DNA of 64,000 nucleotides from Thalassovita mediterranea (GCA_019448215.1 CP080408.1:1922001-1986000); one strand, 5' to 3'. Positions 42,327 to 51,471 are shown, counted from the stretch's first letter. Notes: generated by a model not told the origin, from the sequence alone. Made by a program: numbers and translations.

Positions 42327-42572
42327 CTAGGCATTATAGGGGCCGGGCTCGCCCTCATGGGGCTTGGCCCGGCTTCCGATCCGTCGCCAGGCATCTTCAT
42401 GGAGCATGTAGGCCACTGTCTGGACTGCAGGTTCGATGAGACCAATGCCGAGTGCGATCGCGAGATTGCCTGTCAGCGCATACGCAACTGAGACAGCAAC
42501 AGTCAGATGCATGACGCTGTAGGTGGCCGTTTTGACGACGGCGCGAGGCAGGCGAGGCAACAGGCTGGACAT
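42327..42572 (-). CDS. DUF2061 small membrane protein
   Basis: An 81-residue protein with two membrane segments: KTATYSVMHLTVAVSVAYAL and GNLAIALGIGLIEPAVQTVA, followed by YMLHEDAWRRIG. This is the DUF2061 pattern (KTxTYRxxH at the start, E-x2-Y-x2-HE-x2-W at the end). Role unknown. The start at 42572 (MSSLLPRL) is preferred over the longer frame to 42665. It is convergent with grpE. Confidence 0.8.
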   Translation of the reverse strand: MSSLLPRLPRAVVKTATYSVMHLTVAVSVAYALTGNLAIALGIGLIEPAVQTVAYMLHEDAWRRIGSRAKPHEGEPGPYNA

Positions 42573-42683
42573 GGAAATGGAAATAGGCGGCGTTCGCCAA
42601 AGTTCCAGCCTATTGTTTGAATTGTAACCATAGAAATTATCAATAGACGACAGTGGCTGTCTCACTCAAATGTGATCCAGCCT

Positions 42684-42711
42684 CTTGAGCCTGAAAAAGG
42701 CCTTCCCATAT
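42684..42711 (+). promoter_or_regulatory. Candidate heat-shock (RpoH) promoter of dnaK
   Basis: CTTG at 42684-42687 and CCCATAT at 42705-42711, with 17-18 bases between, resemble the alphaproteobacterial RpoH pattern (CTTG, spacer, CYTATNT). It lies about 130 bases before the dnaK ATG, in the 270-base gap between the DUF2061 gene and dnaK. The rest of that gap shows no gene. Confidence 0.5.
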
Positions 42712-42841
42712 CGCAGCGGTAGGACGTGTTTGCCAATGATGGCAGGCACACATCTCAACCCGTAGAGCCGCTGTTTCGGGGTGCTGCCTCGACAGGCCCT
42801 GAAAGACGAAATGGCGGCGGCTGAAAGAAGAGAGAGTAGAA

Positions 42842-44752
42842 ATGGGAAAGATTATCGGTATCGACCTCGGCACCACGAACAGCTGTGTTGCCGTCATGGA
42901 TGGCAAGGAAGCCAAGGTCATTGAGAATGCAGAAGGCGCACGTACGACACCGTCCGTGGTTGCTTTCACCGAAGGCGGCGAACGCCTCATCGGTATGCCG
43001 GCGCGCCGTCAGGCCGTCACCAACCCTGATTTCACCTTCTATGCGATCAAGCGCCTGATCGGCCGTCAGTTCGACGACCCGACCGCGCAGAAGGACAAGG
43101 CAATTTCGCCGTTCGAGATCGTCAAGGGCAAGGGCGGCGACGCCTGGGTGAAAGGCCGCGACAAGGAATACGCGCCGCAGGAAATCTCCGCTTTCATCCT
43201 GACCAAGATGAAGGAAACCGCTGAGAACTATCTCGGCGAGACGGTGACCCAAGCGGTCATCACGGTTCCGGCCTACTTCAACGACGCCCAGCGTCAGGCC
43301 ACCAAGGACGCCGGCAAGATCGCAGGCCTCGAAGTCCTGCGCATCATCAACGAGCCGACGGCTGCCGCGCTGGCTTACGGTCTCGACAAGGAAGAGAACA
43401 AGACGATCGCCGTCTACGACCTTGGCGGTGGTACGTTCGACGTGTCGCTGCTTGAGATTGGCGACGGTGTCTTCGAAGTGCTTTCCACCAATGGTGACAC
43501 CTTCCTCGGCGGTGAAGACTTCGACCTTCGTATCGTCGATTTCCTCGTCAGCGAGTTCAAGAAGGATCAGGGCATTGACCTCTCCAAGGACAAGCTCGCC
43601 CTTCAGCGTCTGAAGGAAGAAGCCGAGAAGGCGAAGAAGGAACTGTCGTCCGCAACGCAGTACGAAGTGAACCTGCCATTCATCACGGCCGACCAGTCCG
43701 GTCCAAAGCACCTCAACATCAAGCTAAGCCGTGCCAAGTATGAGAGCCTCGTCGAGGACCTCGTGAAGCGCACGATCGAGCCTTGTAAGAAGGCGCTGGC
43801 CGATGCTGGCAAGTCGACCTCCGAGATCGACGAAGTCGTGCTTGTCGGCGGTATGACCCGGATGCCAGCCGTCCAGGCTGCCGTGAAGGATTTCTTCGGC
43901 AAGGAGCCACACAAGGGTGTGAACCCGGATGAGGTCGTTGCCATCGGTGCGGCGATCCAGGGCGGCGTCCTGCAGGGCGACGTGAAGGATGTTGTCCTTC
44001 TCGACGTGACCCCACTGTCGCTCGGTATCGAAACGCTGGGCGGTGTCTTCACCCGCCTGATCGACCGCAACACGACGATCCCGACCAAGAAGTCGCAAAC
44101 CTTCTCGACCGCTGAAGACAATCAGCCGGCCGTGACGATCCGCGTCTTCCAGGGTGAGCGTGAGATGGCTGCCGACAACAAGATCCTCGGCCAGTTCAAT
44201 CTCGAGGGCATTCCGGCCGCCCCACGCGGCGTGCCGCAGATCGAGGTGACGTTCGACATCGACGCCAACGGCATCGTGAACGTGTCGGCCAAGGACAAGG
44301 CGACCAACAAAGAGCAGAAGATCACCATTCAGGCGAATGGCGGCCTCTCCGAGGACGAGATCAACTCGATGATGAAGGACGCAGAGTCCAACGCCGAAGC
44401 AGACAAGAAGCGCCGCGAACTGGTCGAAGCCAAGAACGGCGCCGAAGCTCTGGTTCACCAGACCGAGAAGCAGCTCTCTGAGCATGGCGACAAGGTCGGC
44501 ACCGAGGTGAAGGCTGAAATCGAGAAGGCCTCTGAGGAGCTGAAGAAAGCTGCCGAAGGCGAAAACCTCGAAGACATCCAGGCCAAGCATCAGGCGCTGA
44601 TGACCGCTGCCATGAAGCTGGGCGAGGCAATCTATGCCAGCCAGCAGGAAGAAGCGGCAGAAACCGATGCGAAAGCCGATGCAGCCTCGAGCGACGATGA
44701 CGTTGTCGACGCTGACTTCGAAGAGGTGGACGACGACCGCAAGTCGGCCTAA
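42842..44752 (+). CDS. dnaK: Chaperone DnaK (Hsp70)
   Basis: A 636-residue Hsp70. The ATPase domain has [70 protein letters not shown] and [13 protein letters not shown]; the substrate domain begins near [16 protein letters not shown]; the lid ends in an acidic tail [12 protein letters not shown]. Full length. A terminator follows directly, so dnaJ is not in the same transcript; dnaJ is absent from the window. Confidence 0.98.
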   Translation: MGKIIGIDLGTTNSCVAVMDGKEAKVIENAEGARTTPSVVAFTEGGERLIGMPARRQAVTNPDFTFYAIKRLIGRQFDDPTAQKDKAISPFEIVKGKGGDAWVKGRDKEYAPQEISAFILTKMKETAENYLGETVTQAVITVPAYFNDAQRQATKDAGKIAGLEVLRIINEPTAAALAYGLDKEENKTIAVYDLGGGTFDVSLLEIGDGVFEVLSTNGDTFLGGEDFDLRIVDFLVSEFKKDQGIDLSKDKLALQRLKEEAEKAKKELSSATQYEVNLPFITADQSGPKHLNIKLSRAKYESLVEDLVKRTIEPCKKALADAGKSTSEIDEVVLVGGMTRMPAVQAAVKDFFGKEPHKGVNPDEVVAIGAAIQGGVLQGDVKDVVLLDVTPLSLGIETLGGVFTRLIDRNTTIPTKKSQTFSTAEDNQPAVTIRVFQGEREMAADNKILGQFNLEGIPAAPRGVPQIEVTFDIDANGIVNVSAKDKATNKEQKITIQANGGLSEDEINSMMKDAESNAEADKKRRELVEAKNGAEALVHQTEKQLSEHGDKVGTEVKAEIEKASEELKKAAEGENLEDIQAKHQALMTAAMKLGEAIYASQQEEAAETDAKADAASSDDDVVDADFEEVDDDRKSA

Positions 44753-44776
44753 ACCCACCCTCATCTGACACTGAAG

Positions 44777-44805
44777 CGCCCCGCAATACACTTGCGGGGC
44801 GTTTT
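44777..44805 (+). terminator. Rho-independent terminator of dnaK
   Basis: CGCCCCGCAA (44777-44786) pairs with TTGCGGGGCG (44792-44801), a perfect 10-bp stem with a 5-base loop, followed by TTTT. It starts 25 bases after the dnaK stop. Confidence 0.9.
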
Positions 44806-44864
44806 GCTATGACAAGACGGGGCAGCGCGTCCGAGGCGAGCTGGCCCAGGAATGGGAAGCACAG

Positions 44865-46202
44865 ATGGAACAGCTTACCGAACTCGGTTTCGTCCAGTCA
44901 CTTCAGGATTTCTGGACACAGGTTGAGAGTGTTTTGAGCACCGGCTTTCTGGGCCAGCCGATCGGCCGGGGCGTCCTGGCTCTGGTCATCCTGCTGATCG
45001 CCTTCTTTGCGCGCGGGCTCATCGCCAAGATCATTGTCGCCACCATCGGCAAGATGGCAGGCGAGACCGAAACGGAGTTCGACGACAAGCTGGTCGAGGC
45101 GCTGAAGGCGCCGATTTCGCTCCTGCCGGTGGCTGCCGGTATCTTCTTTGCCGCGCAGGCCATGGGCGCAGAGGGCGACGTCGACACCTTCTTCATCTCG
45201 CTGACCCAGTCGGTCATCATCTTTGCGATCTTCTGGGCGCTTTACCGCATCGTGAAACCGCTCCTGAAGCTTGCTGGGCGCGTGCAGCAGGTGCTTGGTG
45301 ATACGTTCATCGGCTGGGTGACGCGCATCCTTCAGGGCATCATCGTCTTTGTCGGCGGCGCGGCGATCCTGAATGTCTGGGGCATTCCGGTCATTCCATT
45401 CCTTGCCTCGCTGTCGCTTCTATCTGTCGCCGTCGCACTCGGGGCGCAGGACCTCTTCAAGAATCTCATCGCTGGCATGACCATCATCGCGGAGCAGCGC
45501 CTTGCCAAGGGCGACTGGGTCTTCGTCGATGGCGTCGTCGAGGGCACTGTGGAGGATGTCGGCTTTCGCTCTACGACGGTGCGCCGTTTCGACAAGGCAC
45601 CTGTCTATGTGCCGAACGCCAAGCTGGCAGATAATCCACTGGTCAACTTCTCGCGCATGACGCATCGCCGGATCTACTGGAAAATCGGGCTGGAATACCG
45701 CACCGACAGCGAGACGCTGAACAAGATCCGCGGCGCCATCGCCGACTATATCGAGAAGACTGACGATTTTGCGCCAGCCTCCGATGTGTCGACCTTTGTC
45801 CATGTCGATGAGTTCGGTGATTCCGCCGTGAACCTGATGGTCTACTGCTTCACCAAGACGACGACCTGGGGCGAATGGCTCGCCATCAAGGAACAGCTCG
45901 CCTTCTTCATCAAGAAGACGGTCGAGGAGCACGAAGCGAGCTTCGCCTTCCCAAGCCGCTCTCTCTATTTCGAGAAGCTGCCGGACGGTTTTGCACCCGA
46001 AACCTTCAGCCCGCCGGGCGATGATGAAGATGAGGAGGAAGGTGACAACGACGTCCCGTCCAAGAACCGCAGCAAGAGCGTCAAGGGCTCTGCCAAGGGC
46101 CGTGGCCGCTCGACCAGGGGTCCGCAGCCGAAAGGGCGCGCCGTTGACGGTGATGGCGGTGACAAGGGCACCGAAGCTGGCGACGGCGAGGAGGGCGAGT
46201 GA
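44865..46202 (+). CDS. MscS family mechanosensitive ion channel
   Basis: A 445-residue inner-membrane channel. Segments VLALVILLIAFFARGLIAKI and SVIIFAIFWALYRIV precede the pore helix region FLASLSLLSVAVALGAQDLF, then GMTIIAEQRLAKGDWVFVDG (beta domain, GDxV motif) and STTVRRFDKAPVYVPNAKLA. The family opens under membrane tension to release solutes. After about residue 385 an extra tail is first acidic (DDEDEEEGDND) then rich in Lys/Arg/Ser/Gly, and is unlike core MscS. It overlaps the next gene (GTGA). Confidence 0.88.
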   Translation: MEQLTELGFVQSLQDFWTQVESVLSTGFLGQPIGRGVLALVILLIAFFARGLIAKIIVATIGKMAGETETEFDDKLVEALKAPISLLPVAAGIFFAAQAMGAEGDVDTFFISLTQSVIIFAIFWALYRIVKPLLKLAGRVQQVLGDTFIGWVTRILQGIIVFVGGAAILNVWGIPVIPFLASLSLLSVAVALGAQDLFKNLIAGMTIIAEQRLAKGDWVFVDGVVEGTVEDVGFRSTTVRRFDKAPVYVPNAKLADNPLVNFSRMTHRRIYWKIGLEYRTDSETLNKIRGAIADYIEKTDDFAPASDVSTFVHVDEFGDSAVNLMVYCFTKTTTWGEWLAIKEQLAFFIKKTVEEHEASFAFPSRSLYFEKLPDGFAPETFSPPGDDEDEEEGDNDVPSKNRSKSVKGSAKGRGRSTRGPQPKGRAVDGDGGDKGTEAGDGEEGE

Positions 46203-46711
46203 GCCTTCCATCGCTTGAGGCAGATTGCAGCCAGTGCGCCGCGCTCTGCTGCGTGCTTTTGCCGTTCGATAAGTCCGACGCTTTTGCTTTCGACAAGGCA
46301 GGCGGCGAGCCGTGTAAACACCTCGACGGGTGCAATGCCTGCAGCATCCACGAGCAGCTCTCGGATCGCGGCTTCAAAGGCTGTGTCGCTTTTGATTGCC
46401 ACGGGGCGGGGCAGCGTGTCGTCCAGGAGGTTTTCGCGGGTCGCACCTGGCGGGACGACCCAGAGCTGATGACCCGTATGGGACCGGTCTTTTACCGGAT
46501 GCGGCGAGTCCACGACCTGCTGCTGCTCCTGCGAGAAGCCGACCGACTGCCGCTTTCGGGCAGCCAGCGAAGCACACATGCTGATCTGTTAAGCGTGCTG
46601 CAGCCGGAAGAAGGCTGGACCGAAAACAGTCTGAATGCCTTCGACCTCGCGGGGGCGGAAGCCGACGTCAGGCATTTTCTCTCCGGTCTCCGCGATATCG
46701 TCGCCGCCTGA
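46199..46711 (+). CDS. Cysteine-rich cytoplasmic protein (YkgJ-type cluster)
   Basis: A 170-residue protein that starts at GTG overlapping the mscS stop. The N-terminal 60 residues contain many Cys: DCSQCAALCCVLLPF, EPCKHLDGCNACSIHEQ and KGCVAFDC. This resembles the zinc/iron-sulfur cysteine cluster of YkgJ-like proteins. The remainder is helical with no known motif. Coupling to the channel gene is direct. Function unknown; metal binding is probable. Confidence 0.65.
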   Translation: MSLPSLEADCSQCAALCCVLLPFDKSDAFAFDKAGGEPCKHLDGCNACSIHEQLSDRGFKGCVAFDCHGAGQRVVQEVFAGRTWRDDPELMTRMGPVFYRMRRVHDLLLLLREADRLPLSGSQRSTHADLLSVLQPEEGWTENSLNAFDLAGAEADVRHFLSGLRDIVAA

Positions 46712-46805
46712 GAAAGGCGGTAAGCTCAGGCCAGCGTGTCGCACCCGGGGAACATGTCGGCGCAGCCGGGAATTCCTGTTTCTGTCCCAGTTACAGGAGC
46801 GCCCC

Positions 46806-48287
46806 ATGGCCGAAGCCTTCACCGATCTCGATCAGATTTTCCTCGCCGGCAAATGGCGCAAGGGTTCCGGCGAGACGCTGACCAACACCAATCCCTATTC
46901 TGGTGAAGCCATCTTCGAAATGAAGGCGGCCACGCCGGATGACGTTGATGAGGCATGCAAGTCCGCCAGGAAAGCGCAGAAGGAATGGGCGGCCCTGCCG
47001 CCGTCCGCGCGGTCTGCCAAGATGTCAGCGTTCGCTGACGCGCTCGAAGCGCGGCGCGAGGAAGTCATGGGCTGGATCACGCGAGAGATTGGCGGCACGC
47101 AGGTTAAAGCGGCGCTTGAAGTGCAACTCGTCCTTGGCGTCCTGCGCGAAGCGGCCGTCCTGCCCTTCATGGTGGAAGGCCGTATCCTGCCAGAGGATAT
47201 TCCCGGCAAGGAGTCCCGATCCTATCGCCAACCTGTCGGCGTCATCGCCCTCATCAGCCCTTGGAATTTCCCATTGCAGCTTACCGCCCGCACGCTCGCG
47301 CCGGCACTGGCGGTCGGCAATGGCGTCGTGCTGAAACCTGCCAGCGATTCAATCGTCACTGGCGGGACGATCTTTGCGAAGCTGCTGGAAGAAGCGGGCT
47401 TCCCAGAAGGCCTCGTCAGCGTCCTGCCCGGCGGTGGCTCTGATATAGGAACAGCGCTGATCGAGCATGAAATACCGCGTCTCGTTTCCTTTACGGGCTC
47501 CACCCCGGTCGGCCGGGGCATCGCCGAAACGGTCGCGAAATCGGCCATCCTGAAACCGCTGGAGCTTGAGCTTGGCGGCAATGGACCGATCGTCGTTCTG
47601 GATGACGCAGATATCGAGGCGGCTGTCGATGCCGCCATCTGGGGCAAGTTCATGCATGCCGGACAGATCTGCATGGCGATCAATCGCATCATCGTCGATG
47701 ACAGTATCTTTGATGAGTTCACGGACAAATTCGTGGAACGCGCCAAGGCGTTGAAGGTCGGCGACCCATCGAAGCCTGACACTTTTGTCGGGCCGCTCGT
47801 CAACGAAGACCAGGCCGATGGCGTAATGGAGCTGATCGAGAAGGCAAAATCGGAAGGCGCTGATTGCCGTCTGGGCGGAGACCGCGATGGTCTCCTCATC
47901 CCACCGCACGTCTTCGTCGACGTCGATGAGGACTCCTGCCTTTGCACCAATGAGATCTTTGGCCCTGTTGCCCCGATTGTGCGGGCAAAGGATGAGGCAG
48001 ATGCGCTCCGTCTCGCAAACAAGACGGAATACGGCCTCTCAAGTTCGGTCTTCACTGGTGACATTGAACGCGGCGTCGCTTTCGCCAAGCAGGTCGAGGC
48101 GGGCATGACCCATGTGAACGATCAGCCGGTCAACGACTCTCCGTTCAGTCCGTTTGGCGGCGAGAAGAATTCGGGCATCGGCCGCTTCAATGGCCGCTGG
48201 GCAGTCGACGCGTTCACCACCGACCACTGGATCACCATCCAGCGGGAGCCTCGCCAGTATCCATACTCACTTGATGATCTTGGTTAG
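46806..48287 (+). CDS. NAD(P)-dependent aldehyde dehydrogenase
   Basis: A 493-residue ALDH. The NAD-binding block is VIALISPWNFPLQLTARTLA, PALAVGNGVVLKPAS; catalytic Glu in PLELELGGNGP and catalytic Cys in KFMHAGQICMAINR; the late EIFGPVAPIVRAKDE and FGGEKNSGIGR are standard. The LGGNGP form and sequence feel are close to vanillin/benzaldehyde dehydrogenases, so an aromatic aldehyde substrate is possible. The start at 46806 has AGGAG upstream; the frame extending to 46635 is rejected. Confidence 0.9.
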   Translation: MAEAFTDLDQIFLAGKWRKGSGETLTNTNPYSGEAIFEMKAATPDDVDEACKSARKAQKEWAALPPSARSAKMSAFADALEARREEVMGWITREIGGTQVKAALEVQLVLGVLREAAVLPFMVEGRILPEDIPGKESRSYRQPVGVIALISPWNFPLQLTARTLAPALAVGNGVVLKPASDSIVTGGTIFAKLLEEAGFPEGLVSVLPGGGSDIGTALIEHEIPRLVSFTGSTPVGRGIAETVAKSAILKPLELELGGNGPIVVLDDADIEAAVDAAIWGKFMHAGQICMAINRIIVDDSIFDEFTDKFVERAKALKVGDPSKPDTFVGPLVNEDQADGVMELIEKAKSEGADCRLGGDRDGLLIPPHVFVDVDEDSCLCTNEIFGPVAPIVRAKDEADALRLANKTEYGLSSSVFTGDIERGVAFAKQVEAGMTHVNDQPVNDSPFSPFGGEKNSGIGRFNGRWAVDAFTTDHWITIQREPRQYPYSLDDLG

Positions 48288-48309
48288 GGCAGGGAGGCTG
48301 CGACTAAAG

Positions 48310-48334
48310 AAAAACCCCGGCACTTGGGCCGGGG
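48310..48334 (-). terminator. Rho-independent terminator of ctrA
   Basis: On the minus strand CCCCGGC, a 6-base loop, GCCGGGG, then TTTTTC. The stem is 48315-48321 with 48328-48334 and the T tract 48310-48314. It lies 30 bases after the ctrA stop. The plus side has no T tract, so it mainly serves ctrA. Confidence 0.85.
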
Positions 48335-48364
48335 CTTCCTGACTGTTCGGTTTGAAGGCGTCCG

Positions 48365-49084
48365 CTAGGCAGCGATCGCGTCTTCTTTCTTCTTCGGGTC
48401 GCGCAGCACATAGCCGCGGCCCCAGACGGTTTCGATGTAATGCTCGCCGTCCGGATTGTCGGAGGTGGCGGTCGCTTTTGCGAGCTTCTTGCGGAGCTTA
48501 CAGATGAAGACGTCGATGATCTTGAGTTCAGGCTCGTCCATGCCGCCATAGAGGTGGTTCAGGAACATTTCCTTGGTGAGCGTCACGCCCTTGCGGAGCG
48601 AGAGCAGCTCGAACATCTGGTATTCCTTGCCGGTGAGGTGCACGCGGTCGCCTTCGACCTCAACCGTCTTGGAGTCGAGATTGACGACAATCTCGCCGGT
48701 GCGAATGACGCTCTCGGCGTGGCCCTTGGAGCGGCGGACAATCGCCGTGATGCGGGCAATCAGCTCATCCTTGTTGAATGGCTTGGTGAGGTAATCGTCA
48801 GCGCCGTAGCCGAGGGTCTTCACCTTGGCTTCGATGTCTGGATTGCCGGACAGGATCAGGACCGGCGTATTGATGCGGGCCATGCGCAGCTGCTTGAGCA
48901 CGTCGTAGCCAGAGATGTCTGGCAGGTCGAGGTCGAGCACGATGATGTCGTATTCATACACCTTGCCAAGGTCCACGCCCTCTTCACCGAGGTCGGTGGT
49001 GTAGATATTGAAGCCAGCCGCCTTGAGCATCAGTTCGATGCTGCGTGCGACGGAGCTGTCGTCCTCAATTAGAAGCACTCGCAT
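48365..49084 (-). CDS. ctrA: Cell-cycle response regulator CtrA
   Basis: A 239-residue OmpR-type response regulator. The receiver has acidic residues EDD near the start and phospho-acceptor Asp51 in [28 protein letters not shown] and TKPFNKDEL follow. The DNA-binding winged helix has [29 protein letters not shown] and [11 protein letters not shown]. The sequence is highly typical of CtrA, the master regulator of division, replication and flagellar genes. It ends in Ala-Ala, the ClpXP-degradation tail. The upstream region has two GANTC methylation sites and TTAA half-sites. Confidence 0.97.
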   Translation of the reverse strand: MRVLLIEDDSSVARSIELMLKAAGFNIYTTDLGEEGVDLGKVYEYDIIVLDLDLPDISGYDVLKQLRMARINTPVLILSGNPDIEAKVKTLGYGADDYLTKPFNKDELIARITAIVRRSKGHAESVIRTGEIVVNLDSKTVEVEGDRVHLTGKEYQMFELLSLRKGVTLTKEMFLNHLYGGMDEPELKIIDVFICKLRKKLAKATATSDNPDGEHYIETVWGRGYVLRDPKKKEDAIAA

Positions 49085-49097
49085 GTGTCACTCTCCC

Positions 49098-49183
49098 GAA
49101 TCAGTCTAGCGACACAGTAGCCGCCCCGTTAACCAATGTGAATCTATGGAGCGAGAATTACCAAGAGTTTAACACTGGTAATA
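49098..49183 (-). promoter_or_regulatory. ctrA upstream regulatory region: GANTC sites and CtrA half-sites
   Basis: Two GAATC (GANTC, CcrM methylation) sites lie at 49098-49102 and 49140-49144. TTAACCAA at 49129-49136 and TTAACACT at 49169-49176 match CtrA half-sites (TTAACCAT); each is followed 7 bases later by GAAT or AATA rather than TTAA, so the second half is degenerate. The layout parallels the Caulobacter ctrA promoter, where methylation and autoregulation control timing (established there, inferred here). Confidence 0.5.
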
Positions 49184-49208
49184 AAACGCCCCAATTTGTT
49201 CACACCTC

Positions 49209-50060
49209 TTAATAATGCAGGTCCCGTCCGCCCGAGCGGGCGATGAATGTCTGTGCGATGGCGATCGCATCCTGGATCGGCTGTGCCGTCGGATCGGTCG
49301 AAATCAGTGTCCGCTGGCAACGCACCGCTTCACGCACTTTCTCGTCGCGGTGGACGATGCCGGCGAGCGGCGGGCGATAGCCCTGGAACTTGCGGCAGGC
49401 CATGGCGATCGCCTCATAGGTCTGCTGACCCATGGCGCGGTTTGCCGCCTGGTTGATCGCGACATGCTGGTCGACATCCGGGGCGTAGCCACGAAGCACC
49501 TTCATGAAGGCATAGCCGTCAGTCATGGAGGACGGGTCGTCCGTGATAACGATCAGAGCCTTGTCGGCGGCGCGCGCAAGACGCATGCAGTTGGCTTCGA
49601 TACCGGCGCCAAGGTCGAGAACGATCTTGTCGTATTGCAGCGACAGCGTCGTCAGGCCAGCGGCGAGGCGGGACACCTCGTCAGTGGAGAGCTCTGCGAG
49701 CGCGCCGGAGCCAGAGCGGCCCGGAAGAACGTCAAAGCCGCCGTCGCCAGCGCCGCCATCAACCGGCGTCACCGCATCTTCAAGCTCAACCCAGCCAGCG
49801 ATCACCGCAGCAATGTCGGTAATCGGCTCAATGCCGAGCTGTACGTCTACGTTTGCAAGACCAAGGTCGCCATCAACAAGAAGCGTCCTCTGCCCCTGCT
49901 GGGCAAAGGCACTGGCCAGTGTGATCGACATGAACGTCTTTCCCACACCGCCTTTCCCGGATGCGACCGCAATGATCGAACCCGGTTCAACACGTCTGTG
50001 ATGAGACTTGCCTTGCGGCGCTTTTGGTCTGTCCATCGATTTTGGAAGCATGAAGCTCAT
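49209..50060 (-). CDS. flhG: Flagellar number regulator FlhG (MinD-like ATPase)
   Basis: A 283-residue ParA/MinD-type ATPase. Deviant Walker A SGKGGVGKTFMSITLASA, then LLVDGDLGLANVDVQLG and KIVLDLGAGIEANCM, the FlhG/FleN pattern. FlhG works with FlhF to set the number and position of polar flagella. It directly follows flhF with only a base between them. Length is normal. It precedes ctrA by 124 bases. Confidence 0.9.
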   Translation of the reverse strand: MSFMLPKSMDRPKAPQGKSHHRRVEPGSIIAVASGKGGVGKTFMSITLASAFAQQGQRTLLVDGDLGLANVDVQLGIEPITDIAAVIAGWVELEDAVTPVDGGAGDGGFDVLPGRSGSGALAELSTDEVSRLAAGLTTLSLQYDKIVLDLGAGIEANCMRLARAADKALIVITDDPSSMTDGYAFMKVLRGYAPDVDQHVAINQAANRAMGQQTYEAIAMACRKFQGYRPPLAGIVHRDEKVREAVRCQRTLISTDPTAQPIQDAIAIAQTFIARSGGRDLHY

Positions 50061-50061
50061 C

Positions 50062-51069
50062 TCATGCAGCTCCTCTCAGTGCGAAATCTGCTGAAGCTTC
50101 TTCCAGCAGTATCTTTGATAGCCGGGCCGGTGTTGCGGGGGTGAGCCCGCCGCCAATAAACGGGGTGATCCCGAGTTGGGCGAAGGATATGCCAGCGCCG
50201 CTAAGTGCAGCGACGATACCGCCGCGCCTGCGTGTCACATCCAGCTTGGAGACGATCGCGCGCTTCACACCGGCATCGGCAAAGGCGTGCGCAGCGTCGG
50301 CAAGATCATCGGGGTGGCCCTCGGCCGACATGACGAGAACAGGTTCAGCATCGATGACGGCAATAAGGTCTTTCAGGCTGGCCATGTCTTCCCGGTCGAA
50401 GGGAACGATGGCCGGAAGGTCGATCACGCAGCGGTCGCCTTCTTCGCGCGCGGTGCGCAGCAATTCGAAGAGGTCGTCTGGCGTGCGGGCGACGCGGATC
50501 TGGTCCTGTTCAAGCTCGAGATAGGCTGCGAGTTGCGCCCCGCCAGCGGTGGCGTCGAGGTCGGCAGCCACAGGAAGGATACGCGTGTCAGCAACGGCGG
50601 CCCTGCGGGTCAGTTTCGCGGCGGTCGCCGTGCGGCCATGTCCTGGCGGGCCAACAAGGATGATGTCACGCACCGGGCGGGCGGCAATCGGCTGGCAGCT
50701 GATAAGCGCGTCGAGGCCGCAGGCGAGGATATCTGCCGGGTCGCTGGACTTGGCGCTCGCCGGAATACCGGCATCTGCAACGCGGTCAGCAAAGCGCGGC
50801 GGGGCGCCATGCCAGAGCAGTGCGTCGCGCACGCGGTTGCGCAGTGGATTTTCCTGCGGACGTCCCATGACGCCGGTACGGTCAATACGGGTCACAAAGC
50901 GTGGCTCGCTCGGAACCATGCCGCCGCCAAGCTTGTCGGTCGCAGCACGGACTTCAACGCCGCCAGGGACTTCGCGCTCCGAGAGAATGATGGCGTCGTC
51001 GCCCATCTCGGCAAAGATCATGGCCTTTGCCGCTTCCAGACTCTCGGCTGCGAACATTTTCATGCGCAT
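50062..51069 (-). CDS. flhF: FlhF-like SRP GTPase, degenerate
   Basis: A 335-residue protein. The N-terminus MRMKMFAAESLEAAKAMIFA is typical of FlhF. The NG-domain is altered: the P-loop is GPPGHGRTATAAKL (residues 140-153), with Arg instead of the essential Lys; the G3 DTAGR site reads IDLPAIV; G4 is SKLD (274-277), acceptable. FlhF normally targets flagellar assembly to the pole. The changes suggest weak or lost GTP hydrolysis. The ATG at 51069 is chosen over a TTG at 51075. Confidence 0.82.
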   Translation of the reverse strand: MRMKMFAAESLEAAKAMIFAEMGDDAIILSEREVPGGVEVRAATDKLGGGMVPSEPRFVTRIDRTGVMGRPQENPLRNRVRDALLWHGAPPRFADRVADAGIPASAKSSDPADILACGLDALISCQPIAARPVRDIILVGPPGHGRTATAAKLTRRAAVADTRILPVAADLDATAGGAQLAAYLELEQDQIRVARTPDDLFELLRTAREEGDRCVIDLPAIVPFDREDMASLKDLIAVIDAEPVLVMSAEGHPDDLADAAHAFADAGVKRAIVSKLDVTRRRGGIVAALSGAGISFAQLGITPFIGGGLTPATPARLSKILLEEASADFALRGAA

Positions 51070-51114
51070 GAGCAAATCACTCCATTCTGGAGATCGGTTG
51101 TCGGCGAGAAAGGT

Positions 51115-51137
51115 TAACGAATTCTGTCAATTCGTTA
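51115..51137. repeat. Inverted repeat between fliN and flhF
   Basis: TAACGAATT (51115-51123) and AATTCGTTA (51129-51137) are perfect 9-bp arms around CTGTC. Read on the minus strand it is followed by ACCTTTC. The repeat at 238-266 shares TTAACGAA arms and a CCTTTC flank. It could be a terminator for the fliF-fliN unit or a regulatory site for flhF. Confidence 0.55.
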
Positions 51138-51213
51138 GGACTGGCAGAGTTATCCCCAGACTTTCAGCCGTTTCTGCATCTCAACCTTCAGGCGAAGAAG
51201 ATGCGAGCCTGGC

Positions 51214-51471
51214 TCAGGCGGCCTGCTTTTCGTCAAGGATTTCAGAGAGTTTCACGCCCAGCTGGCCATTGCTGATAATCAGGCGTCCGCGCGCGAGAAG
51301 CTGGTCGGAAACGTAGATGTCCACAGGTTCATTAATGGATTTCTGCAACGCGATGACCTCGCCGCCGCGCATCGCGCTCAGCTTCTCGATCGGGATTCGC
51401 GCCTCGCCGAGAATGACGTCGACACGCACAGGCACATCCAGCAGATTTGATCCAGACGCACGCCCGCTCAT
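51214..51471 (-). CDS. fliN: Flagellar motor switch protein FliN
   Basis: An 85-residue C-ring protein. It has LLDVPVRVDVILGEARIPIE, MRGGEVIALQKSINEPVDIY, and RGRLIISNGQLGVKLSEIL, the SpoA domain of FliN. The start at 51471 (MSGRASG) follows AGGAGCG; the longer frame to 51522 is not needed. FliN forms the lower C-ring with FliG and FliM. A gap of 95 bases separates it from the FliH-like gene upstream. Confidence 0.92.
   Translation of the reverse strand: MSGRASGSNLLDVPVRVDVILGEARIPIEKLSAMRGGEVIALQKSINEPVDIYVSDQLLARGRLIISNGQLGVKLSEILDEKQAA

Noticed and set aside
43724-44791. Minus-strand 355-codon frame opposite dnaK
   Set aside because: Mirror of dnaK; composition is an antisense artefact.
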